A DNA stretch of 33,591 nt from Chloroflexi bacterium HGW-Chloroflexi-8. GTDB taxonomy: Bacteria; Chloroflexota; Anaerolineae; Anaerolineales; Anaerolineaceae. The position numbers and the translations under genes are program-made. Below the pieces are notes generated by a model. That model was given only the letters and a program-made list of their open reading frames with translations. It did not search any database and had not been told where the DNA came from. Below are positions 8,339 through 15,230 of this stretch, piece by piece. Numbering within the stretch: the stretch's first letter is position 1; the number at the start of each line of letters is the position of its first letter. The DNA is taken from contig PHBS01000023.1 of the NCBI GenBank assembly GCA_002841995.1, forward strand, positions 1-33,591, written 5' to 3'.

Positions 8339-8779
8339 CGATCGAAAAAATCGATATTTTTGAAGTTTAAATTGGTAGAAAAGAAAACATCCAACACAAA
8401 AACCTAATAATGCTACCCCGGATGCAATTGCGACCATTCCCGAGAATATCCATCCGGTAATATTCTGGTTAAACACAAATGCGATCTGAGACAATCCGAG
8501 TAATATGGTTGCAATACCATTATTAAAGCGCTGCAAACTTGGATCTTCTACTTCAGCTGATTTGTTTTTTTCAGCAAAAAGGATTGATCCGAGTCGAAAG
8601 ATCAAGCTAAATTTCCTTCCAAATAGTGTGGCTGGCAATAAAACCAGGAAAAGCAAGCTCGTAATCCAAATTTGCTGTGTAGAGATAGCAATTAGGACAC
8701 CAAAAAATAAAATTGATCGATTTAGAGTGACAATCGGCATTGGAATACCGGAGATTTTTTGTTCTTTTGAGTTTTCCAT
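8333..8779 (-). CDS. DUF4395 family membrane protein
   Basis: A protein of 148 residues with four hydrophobic segments (about residues 22-55 as one pair, then 89-105 and 110-135). The pattern matches DUF4395: PMPIVTLNR at the start, D-P-S-L-Q-R-F-N-N-G before the third segment, and the closing GFCVGCFLFYQ. The two cysteines there (C-x2-C) sit in the last membrane segment and could bind metal or form a disulfide. Function is unknown for the family. AAGGATC lies before the ATG. It converges with iorB and lies back to back with the methyltransferase gene. Confidence 0.75.
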   Translation of the reverse strand: MENSKEQKISGIPMPIVTLNRSILFFGVLIAISTQQIWITSLLFLVLLPATLFGRKFSLIFRLGSILFAEKNKSAEVEDPSLQRFNNGIATILLGLSQIAFVFNQNITGWIFSGMVAIASGVALLGFCVGCFLFYQFKLQKYRFFRSN

Positions 8780-8941
8780 GTAAGTGATCCTTGAATTAAA
8801 TGTTTCGATATTGAACTAATTTTGGATATTTATACTATTAATGTCCGAATAGTGCAAATTAATTTTGTGAGATGGCTGAAAAAGTTTATACATTAATGTT
8901 TTTATTTCAAAAGTTGATAATTCTAACCATTTTTTTACAGA

Positions 8942-8947
8942 TATAAT
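8942..8947 (+). promoter_or_regulatory. Possible -10 element for the methyltransferase gene
   Basis: A perfect TATAAT 33 bases before the ATG at 8981. A TTGATA (8914-8919) lies 22 bases upstream, too far for a standard spacer, so the -35 element is unclear. Confidence 0.35.
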
Positions 8948-8980
8948 GAGGTAATAAAAAATCTTGATTTCAGTGGAAAT

Positions 8981-9577
8981 ATGAAAAATAAAAAACCAAA
9001 TATAGAATTTTACGATAATCATGCTGATGAGTATGCTTCACAGACTTTTTTGATGGATATGAGCGAGGTGATCAAAGAATTTCTCACTTACATCCCAAAA
9101 GGTGGAACGATATTAGATGCAGGTTGTGGGTCGGGTAGGGACAGCTTGTATTTTCTTCAACAAGGGTATCAAGTGATGGCATTTGATGCCTCAATCAATA
9201 TGACAAGAATTGCAAGAAAAAATACTGGGCTTGCAGTGCTAAATCTACGCTTTCAAGATATGAATTACGACAAGATGTTTGATGGGGTTTGGGCTTGTGC
9301 TTCTTTGTTACATATTGAAAAAATTGAACTCAATTCGATATTTCAGCGAATATTCCAAAGTCTGAAACAAGATGGCATCTTTTTTTCGTCTTTTAAATAT
9401 GGGACCGGAAAATTACTAACAAAGGGAAGATCCTTCACCATGGTTAATGAAATTGACCTTAAGAATATTCTTAAAGCAAACCCAGGTTTTGAATTAGTAA
9501 AAACTTGGAATAATACGACCACATTAGGTCGTCAATCAACAAATTGGTACAATATTATCTTGCGAAAAAGATTGTAA
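8981..9577 (+). CDS. Class I SAM-dependent methyltransferase
   Basis: A protein of 198 residues. The SAM-binding motif I is clear (ILDAGCGSGRDSLYFLQQG, about residues 44-62), followed by the acidic end of strand 2 (VMAFDASINM) and a post-motif block FDGVWACASLLHI. The N-terminal FYDNHADEYASQTF is typical of small Methyltransf_25-type enzymes. The substrate is unknown: such proteins methylate small molecules, quinone-like compounds or other targets. It is monocistronic, ending only 9 bases from the converging mnmA. Confidence 0.85.
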   Translation: MKNKKPNIEFYDNHADEYASQTFLMDMSEVIKEFLTYIPKGGTILDAGCGSGRDSLYFLQQGYQVMAFDASINMTRIARKNTGLAVLNLRFQDMNYDKMFDGVWACASLLHIEKIELNSIFQRIFQSLKQDGIFFSSFKYGTGKLLTKGRSFTMVNEIDLKNILKANPGFELVKTWNNTTTLGRQSTNWYNIILRKRL

Positions 9578-9586
9578 TTGGGACTA

Positions 9587-10672
9587 TTAAACTGATTTTG
9601 TAATTTCTCCACCGCCTAGCACAATGTCACCATCATAAAAGACAGCAAATTGGCCTGGAGTCGCATCTCGAACGGGGGTATCAAAATGAACTGTTACCCG
9701 GTTATTTTCCAGAGGTTCAAGGGAAGCAATCTGATAGCCTGCTTTATAGCGAATCTTGACTTGAATGTTTTGAACATTTGCTGGAATTTCTCCACTGATC
9801 CAATTTACATCCTTTGCAATGATGGATTCCTGATTAAGGTCCAAAACTGTTCCGACAATAATAGAATTATTGAGAGGGTCTTTATCCAAAACGTAAAGGG
9901 GTTCAGGGGCTGCAATTCCAATTCCTTTTCTTTGACCGATCGTATAAAAAGCCAGGCCTTGATGCTCACCCAATTTATTCCCAAACTTATCAAAAATTAC
10001 TCCTGGTATGGCAACTTCTGGTGCATTTCGCAGTAGAAAATCCTTATAGCTTACATCGGATACAAAACATAAATCCTGACTATCCTTTTTTTCTGCCATT
10101 GGTAACTTAAATTCTCTGGCCATATCACGGACTTCGGTTTTAAGATAATCACCTAATGGGAAAAGTGTATGTTTTAATTGGCTTTGATTTAACATGCTCA
10201 TCACATAGGATTGATCTTTTAGGGAATCTCTGGCTTTTTTGACAATTACTTTACCATTCTCAGCTAACTCACGTCGCACATAATGACCCGTAGCTAGAAA
10301 ATCACCGCCCAATTCCTTGGCTTTGTCTAATAAAAGTCCCCATTTAATTTCGCGATTGCAATTTACACAAGGATTCGGTGTTTTTCCTGCCGCATATCCA
10401 TCCAGGAAATATTGGACAATTCTCTTCCTAAAGATATCCGCTGCATCGATTGTATAAAATGGAAAGCCCAATGTTTGTGCAGATTTTCGTGCATCTTCCA
10501 TCGCTTGAGGTGTACAGCATTTGTTTTCACATTCTTTTCCCTCCTCGCTCCAAAGATGCATCATGACGCCAATTACAGGGTATCCTGATTTTGTTAACAT
10601 AGCCGCAACTACAGAGCTGTCCACTCCGCCGCTTACTGCTACGACGATTGTTGGTTTTTGTTCATTCATCAA
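9587..10672 (-). CDS. mnmA: tRNA-specific 2-thiouridylase MnmA
   Basis: A protein of 361 residues, the family's normal length. It thiolates C2 of U34 in the anticodon of tRNA-Lys, -Glu and -Gln, using ATP and sulfur relayed from a cysteine desulfurase. Seen: the PP-loop VSGGVDSSV (residues 13-21), the catalytic Cys102 in PNPCVNCNREIKW, the second catalytic Cys202 in DSQDLCFV, and the C-terminal beta-barrel with the FYTIGQRKGIGI stretch. AGGA lies five bases before the first ATG; a second ATG follows two codons later. Confidence 0.97.
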   Translation of the reverse strand: MMNEQKPTIVVAVSGGVDSSVVAAMLTKSGYPVIGVMMHLWSEEGKECENKCCTPQAMEDARKSAQTLGFPFYTIDAADIFRKRIVQYFLDGYAAGKTPNPCVNCNREIKWGLLLDKAKELGGDFLATGHYVRRELAENGKVIVKKARDSLKDQSYVMSMLNQSQLKHTLFPLGDYLKTEVRDMAREFKLPMAEKKDSQDLCFVSDVSYKDFLLRNAPEVAIPGVIFDKFGNKLGEHQGLAFYTIGQRKGIGIAAPEPLYVLDKDPLNNSIIVGTVLDLNQESIIAKDVNWISGEIPANVQNIQVKIRYKAGYQIASLEPLENNRVTVHFDTPVRDATPGQFAVFYDGDIVLGGGEITKSV

Positions 10673-10823
10673 AATCCTGACCTTTAAATTACCATTAATT
10701 CTTTACACACAATATTTGCGAATAATAACAGTTTTTTCGGAGAATGCAAATTCAACATTAATTGAATCGGGCAAACCCACTAATAATTGAAAAATATAAG
10801 AATGGGACATGGAGAACTTGAAG

Positions 10824-11807
10824 CTACGATTCACAAATACAAGGAGAGGCTCGAAGTACCGAAAAATCTCCGGAAAGTTTATATTTTCCGAGACCCGCTG
10901 GTAAAAGAATCGTCTCGTATTGTTTAATACTAAAAGCCTGGTCATCAGTTTGTAAAATCATTTCTCCAGAAGACACAGTTAAAATTTGAAAAGTCATAAA
11001 AGCTGTATCGAAATTGATGAAACCATCCATATTATTAATTATTTCTAATTTAAAAAATGGGCTTTGAATTAATGGCAAAAAAGAGTTGCCTTTGACTTTT
11101 GGCTGCAAATTGCGGGGAGTGGTTTGAAGATTTTTGGCTGCCAGACAAGATTTTTCGATGTGCAAAGGTCTACCTGCATTCATTGGCCGGTCCCAATCAT
11201 AAACACGGTAGGTGAGATCTGAGTTTTGTTGAAGTTCATAAACGACCAGACCGGGTCCTAATGCATGAATGACACCTGCCTCGATTAGTATAAAATCATC
11301 TTTTTTAATTTCATGCATTTGCAGAACATCCTGAATTTTGTGACTTTCAATTGCATCTGTCAAAGCTGTTTGTGTTACATCTGTTTTTGTTCCCGCATAT
11401 ATTTGAGAGCCTGGTTCAGAATCCAAAAAGTACCACGTCTCGGTTTTCCCACTATGTTGCGGTCCTTCAAGTTTTTTTGCAAGTAAATTATCCGGATGAA
11501 CCTGAATGGAAAGCCATTGCTGGCAATCCAAAATTTTTATCAGAATTGGAAATTCATCCCCTTGATTCCAACTTTGTGATAATCCCATCAAATCTTTTGG
11601 TCTTTCATTCAATAATTGGTTCAGTGTATATCCAGAATAAAAACCATTTTTTATATAATTTTTCCCATGGACAGCCCAAATTTCTGCAACTGGCTTTTGA
11701 TCGGTTGCCTTGTCAGCACCAACTAAATTCAGCAGTTTTTGCCCACCCCAGATATAATTTTTTACAGTTGGCGATAGAATTATTGGATATAATTTTGGTA
11801 GAGCCAT
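10824..11807 (-). CDS. manA: Mannose-6-phosphate isomerase, class I (short form)
   Basis: A protein of 327 residues that interconverts fructose-6-phosphate and mannose-6-phosphate, feeding GDP-mannose for envelope glycans. The first cupin carries the zinc ligands His104 (QVHPD), Glu123 (KTETWYFLD) and His181 (AGVIHALGPG), followed by the substrate-site block YELQQNSDLTYRVYDWDR. The length and motifs match the Bacillus-type short enzymes. No ribosome binding site precedes the ATG; instead a TATAAT lies six bases upstream (11814-11819), so the message may be leaderless. It lies upstream of mnmA with a 151-base gap in which I see no terminator. Confidence 0.93.
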   Translation of the reverse strand: MALPKLYPIILSPTVKNYIWGGQKLLNLVGADKATDQKPVAEIWAVHGKNYIKNGFYSGYTLNQLLNERPKDLMGLSQSWNQGDEFPILIKILDCQQWLSIQVHPDNLLAKKLEGPQHSGKTETWYFLDSEPGSQIYAGTKTDVTQTALTDAIESHKIQDVLQMHEIKKDDFILIEAGVIHALGPGLVVYELQQNSDLTYRVYDWDRPMNAGRPLHIEKSCLAAKNLQTTPRNLQPKVKGNSFLPLIQSPFFKLEIINNMDGFINFDTAFMTFQILTVSSGEMILQTDDQAFSIKQYETILLPAGLGKYKLSGDFSVLRASPCICES

Positions 11808-11813
11808 ATCGGT

Positions 11814-11819
11814 ATTATA
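11814..11819 (-). promoter_or_regulatory. -10 element next to the manA start (leaderless candidate)
   Basis: TATAAT on the minus strand ends only six bases before the manA ATG, which would put the transcription start at the A of ATG. The -35 region (TTATTA at 17 bases) is poor. Confidence 0.45.
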
Positions 11820-11917
11820 TAGTGTTTTTTCAATAATAATAAATCTTATCCATTGGATACAACAAAGAAGATTTTTAATTAATAAACCATCTACTGATGT
11901 TTCTTTTTTGAGGCTTT

Positions 11918-13378
11918 ATGAAATCTTTTACTGATTTGAGTGGAAAAAAATTTATTAGTCAGGCAGATGATTATTTTTTGGCCAAGAAAGAATTCATTAA
12001 TGAATATCCAGATTATTTTTTGACCGAATCAATTGATGATCTACGAAATGATGATTATTCAATATTGGATCAACAAGGACATGTATATTTAGATTTCACT
12101 GGTGCAGGATTGTATGGAGAAAGCCAGGTTATAACGCACACTAATCTGTTAAGGAAACAAGTTTTTGGCAATCCACATTCATCCAATCCTACGTCTGAAA
12201 ATACAAATTCATTGGTAACCAATGCTCGTAGGACTGTCTTGGATTTCCTGAATGCTGACCCGGAAGAATATGTATGTATATTTACCCAAAATGCAAGTGG
12301 CGCATTAAAGCTTGTTGGGGAATCTTACCCATTTGTGGAAAATTCGAAATTTTTATTAACCTATGATAATCATAATTCAGTCAATGGAATCCGCGAATTT
12401 GCACGCTCAAAAGGATCGCATATTGTTTATGTTCCGATGGTCACACCAGAAATGCGCCTGGATTCAAATGAATTAATGATCCAACTCGAATTAGTTGACA
12501 TAAAAAAGGATAATCTGTTTGCTTTCCCAGCGCAATCCAATTTTTCCGGAGTAAAACATCCTTTAAGTTGGATTTCAATTGCACAAAATCTGGGATGGGA
12601 TGTTCTATTGGATGCAGCTGCATTTTTACCCACAAATCCTCTCGATTTATCGATCTACCATCCGGATTTTGTTACCCTTTCTTTTTATAAGATTTTTGGA
12701 TATCCAAGTGGTGTTGGGGCACTCATTGCAAAAAGAAATGCCTTATCTAAATTAAAGAGACCTTGGTTTGCAGGAGGTACAATCACAGTTGCTTCGGTGC
12801 AAGGTGATCGTCATTATTTGCATGTTGGTCCTGAAGGATTTGAAGATGGGACTTTAAATTTCTTAAATTTACCTGCAATAGAAATTGGAGTTCAACAAAT
12901 CCGGAAAATTGGTTACTCCATGATTCAAAGCCGTATAGGCATTCTGACAGAATGGCTGTTGATCAAATTGTCTGAAAAAAAGCATGATAATGGAACTGCA
13001 TTATTACAAATTTACGGCCCTATTGAAATGATTGATCGTGGTGGGACGATTGCCATGAACTTTTTTGACAACAATGGACATTTTATTGATCATAATATTA
13101 TTGAAAAATTGGCAAATAGTCGAAACATCTCCATTCGAACAGGTTGTTTTTGCAATCCGGGTGATGGTGAAATGGCTTTAGGAATTTCAAAAAAAGAAAT
13201 GAATACTTGTTTTTCAATGAAGCAGCAACTTGAATATCAGGATTTACAATATTGTATCGATGACAAAAGCACTGGAGCCGTAAGGATTTCCTTAGGATTA
13301 GTTTCCAATTTTGCGGATGTATACAAATTTTTGAAATTGACAGAAGAATTAAAGAACAAATCCATATTGGAGTTATAA
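11918..13378 (+). CDS. PLP-dependent aminotransferase class V, MOCOS-type sulfurase-like
   Basis: A protein of 486 residues of the class V fold. The sequence is closer to the N-terminal domain of molybdenum-cofactor sulfurase than to IscS/NifS: YLDFTGAGLYG, VFGNPHSSNPTS, FTQNASGALKLVGE, the PLP lysine Lys258 in LSFYKIFGYPSGVGALI, and RTGCFCNPG (Cys410, Cys412), where the family carries its persulfide cysteine. The protein ends without the MOSC domain of full-length MOCOS. Family knowledge suggests it takes sulfur from cysteine; the acceptor is unknown. It is divergent from manA, has no strong ribosome binding site, and its stop codon abuts the hairpin shared with the tRNA gene. A Csd-like desulfurase is the alternative. 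Confidence 0.8.
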   Translation: MKSFTDLSGKKFISQADDYFLAKKEFINEYPDYFLTESIDDLRNDDYSILDQQGHVYLDFTGAGLYGESQVITHTNLLRKQVFGNPHSSNPTSENTNSLVTNARRTVLDFLNADPEEYVCIFTQNASGALKLVGESYPFVENSKFLLTYDNHNSVNGIREFARSKGSHIVYVPMVTPEMRLDSNELMIQLELVDIKKDNLFAFPAQSNFSGVKHPLSWISIAQNLGWDVLLDAAAFLPTNPLDLSIYHPDFVTLSFYKIFGYPSGVGALIAKRNALSKLKRPWFAGGTITVASVQGDRHYLHVGPEGFEDGTLNFLNLPAIEIGVQQIRKIGYSMIQSRIGILTEWLLIKLSEKKHDNGTALLQIYGPIEMIDRGGTIAMNFFDNNGHFIDHNIIEKLANSRNISIRTGCFCNPGDGEMALGISKKEMNTCFSMKQQLEYQDLQYCIDDKSTGAVRISLGLVSNFADVYKFLKLTEELKNKSILEL

Positions 13379-13381
13379 ATA

Positions 13382-13412
13382 AAAAAGCCTCCTAATTAAT
13401 AAGAGACTTTTT
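13382..13412 (-). terminator. Terminator of tRNA-Pro, probably bidirectional
   Basis: On the minus strand AAAAAGTCTC (13412-13403) pairs with GAGGCTTTTT (13391-13382) through ten base pairs including one G-U, followed by more T residues. It begins one base after the 3' end of the tRNA. In the plus direction it lies four bases after the stop codon of the MOCOS-like gene, with one mismatch and a run of T, so it may serve both. Confidence 0.75.
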
Positions 13413-13413
13413 G

Positions 13414-13488
13414 TCGGGGCGGGCGGATTTGAACCGCCGACCTCACGGTCCCGAACCGTGCACTCTATCCGGGCTGAGCCACGCCCCG
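13414..13488 (-). tRNA. tRNA-Pro (anticodon CGG)
   Basis: A 75-base cloverleaf. Acceptor stem CGGGGCG/CGCCCCG with discriminator A; D-stem GCTC/GAGT; anticodon stem CACGG/CCGTG with loop TTCGGGA, giving anticodon CGG at 13453-13451; variable loop AGGTC; T-stem GGCGG/CCGCC with loop TTCAAAT. C1-G72, A73 and G37 are the usual proline identity features. CCA is not encoded. It reads CCG codons. Confidence 0.97.
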
Positions 13489-13499
13489 AAACGGTGTGC

Positions 13500-13505
13500 A
13501 TTATA
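13500..13505 (-). promoter_or_regulatory. -10 element of the tRNA-Pro promoter
   Basis: TATAAT on the minus strand within GGGTATAATGC, 11 bases from the first base of the tRNA, so the 5' leader would be only about five bases. The -35 hexamer at 17 bases is TTTATA, a weak match. Confidence 0.6.
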
Positions 13506-13550
13506 CCCTATATCCATCTTTTTATAAAGAAATATTGTTTTGTTTTTTTT

Positions 13551-13580
13551 TTCGCAGCACGATAAATGGGAGGGTATAAT
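13551..13580 (+). promoter_or_regulatory. Promoter for the envelope operon
   Basis: TATAAT (13575-13580) within GGGTATAATCC, with TTCGCA (13551-13556) 18 bases upstream. It mirrors the tRNA -10 context (GGGTATAAT) and faces away from it. The start would be near 13587, about 95 bases before the deacetylase gene. Confidence 0.5.
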
Positions 13581-13680
13581 CCTTTATGTCTTAAACCACT
13601 ACTAATAAAACATGAGATAGGTTTGGTCGAGAAAATAGAAATAACGAAAAAAGTTCTTAGATAAAAGGATTCAAGTTGAC

Positions 13681-14877
13681 TTGATTTCAAAACAACTAAG
13701 ATGGATGTTGACAAATTTAAGTTTGACGATACTTTTATTGAGTATAGGTTTATTTTTATCTGCCTGTCGACCAACCATCAATTCGTCCATTCCCATCGTG
13801 GCTGAAAAAATACAAATTAGCCCAAGTGCCACCATTGTTGATCAGACAAATACACCTTTTAAACCTGTTGTGTTACCAAGCAAAACACCTACTCAGACTC
13901 CTACGATTACTCTCACACCAACATTGACAACAACTCCCTTTGATTTAAATCTCTTTGAGACAAAAATCTTATTACGGAATGTTAAACCACAAACATATGT
14001 TTCGGATCAATGTAATTATTTATCCAACCGATGGGGCAATTCAAAAAGTGTACCTGGCACAATAGTTGTACCGATCATGTATCATTCAGTAAGACAACCT
14101 GGAAAACCGGTAACGGATCCGCTGACTGTAAGTCACGAATACTTTGAGGAAACAATGAAGCACGCCAAAGATCTTGGATTTGAAACGATTACATCTCAGG
14201 AATTAGCGGATTTTCTGTACAACAATGCTGTAATTCCAAAATTATCTATGATTTTAATCATTGATGATCGAAGACCCGGTGTTGTTCGCGATCATTTTTT
14301 ACCTGTTTTAGAACAAAACGATTGGACAGTAACACTTGCTTATATTAGTGGTATTGCTGATGAACGCGAATGGAATGAGATGCGGGAATTAAATTCAACT
14401 AATCGATTGGATATGCAAGCGCATGGATTCCTTCATAATGGTAGCACCTATTTTACTGAATTTACTTCTGAAGAAATAATTAAAAATGAAATATATAATC
14501 CAATTAAAGCAATTGAAAAGAATTTTGGAAAACGTCCAATCGCCTTTATTTGGCCTGGAGGGAATTTTACGATTGAATCATTAAGAATTGTTCGTGAAGC
14601 GGAGTACCAGATCGGTTTTACCGCCTATTCCCGGGGTCCAATAATGTTCAATTGGATCCCATTAGGGGAGCAGGAAATTGAAATGGATGATCCCTTGATG
14701 CTTCTTCCACGTTATTGGAGTACAACGGCTTACATCAATTTGGATGAAGCGGTTACGATTTCAAATCAGGCAATTATTTTTGCAGAACAAAATCAGAAAA
14801 TGGAATTTAATTGGTATCAATACTTTTGTCAGGGTTACCCGGAGATTCAATCAAAACCTGACCAGAGGGAAAATTAA
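13681..14877 (+). CDS. Lipoprotein with polysaccharide deacetylase (NodB-type) domain
   Basis: A protein of 398 residues. The signal peptide ends in LSAC (Cys29), followed by a Thr/Pro-rich linker (about residues 60-85) that carries the catalytic domain away from the membrane. The NodB-like domain (about 130-370) shows PIMYHSV, the acidic motif 1 as LIIDDRR (normally T-F-D-D-G), motif 2 as AHGFLHN (the H-x-x-x-H metal pair) and motif 3 as FIWPGGNF. It probably removes N-acetyl groups from a cell-wall glycan. The altered motif 1 keeps both aspartates. The start is a TTG with AAGGA 11 bases upstream; an in-frame ATG at codon 9 is possible. The next gene starts one base after the stop. Confidence 0.85.
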   Translation: MISKQLRWMLTNLSLTILLLSIGLFLSACRPTINSSIPIVAEKIQISPSATIVDQTNTPFKPVVLPSKTPTQTPTITLTPTLTTTPFDLNLFETKILLRNVKPQTYVSDQCNYLSNRWGNSKSVPGTIVVPIMYHSVRQPGKPVTDPLTVSHEYFEETMKHAKDLGFETITSQELADFLYNNAVIPKLSMILIIDDRRPGVVRDHFLPVLEQNDWTVTLAYISGIADEREWNEMRELNSTNRLDMQAHGFLHNGSTYFTEFTSEEIIKNEIYNPIKAIEKNFGKRPIAFIWPGGNFTIESLRIVREAEYQIGFTAYSRGPIMFNWIPLGEQEIEMDDPLMLLPRYWSTTAYINLDEAVTISNQAIIFAEQNQKMEFNWYQYFCQGYPEIQSKPDQREN

Positions 14878-14878
14878 A

Positions 14879-15229
14879 ATGGAAAATGATTGTGTATTTT
14901 GTAAAATAATATCTGGAGAAATTAAGGCAAAAACTGTATTTTCGGATGAATTAATAACGGTTTTTGAAGATATTCATCCAGTTGCTCCAGTCCATTTGTT
15001 AATAGTACCGAACAAACATATTTCTTCCATTAATCAAATCCAAGATGAGGATTCGCCAGTGCTTGCACGTTTATTTTATGTAGCAAGAGATCTTGCAAAA
15101 CAACATGGAATTGATGAAAAAGGATTTCGCGTGATGGTAAATACCGGGAAAGACGGAAAGCAGACCGTATTTCATCTGCATATGCATCTGATTGGTGGCA
15201 GAGAATTAGCCGGCAGGCTCATGAATTGA
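14879..15229 (+). CDS. HIT family nucleotide-binding hydrolase (Hint-like)
   Basis: A protein of 116 residues, standard for the HIT/Hint branch: N-terminal CVFCKIISGEIKAKTVF, the middle PVAPVHLLIVPNKH and the C-terminal histidine triad FHLHMHLIGGREL. These enzymes hydrolyse nucleoside phosphoramidates such as AMP-lysine. I chose the ATG at 14879, with GAGGGA upstream; a longer reading from 14744 overlaps the deacetylase and lacks a domain. It is packed between envelope genes with one-base gaps on both sides, so it shares their transcript though it should be cytosolic. Confidence 0.93.
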   Translation: MENDCVFCKIISGEIKAKTVFSDELITVFEDIHPVAPVHLLIVPNKHISSINQIQDEDSPVLARLFYVARDLAKQHGIDEKGFRVMVNTGKDGKQTVFHLHMHLIGGRELAGRLMN

Positions 15230-15230
15230 T

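Noticed and set aside
9805-9993. Open frame on the minus strand inside mnmA, and similar frames inside metH, selA, tsaD and others
   Set aside because: These are shadow frames without domains or binding sites, lying wholly within well-supported genes.
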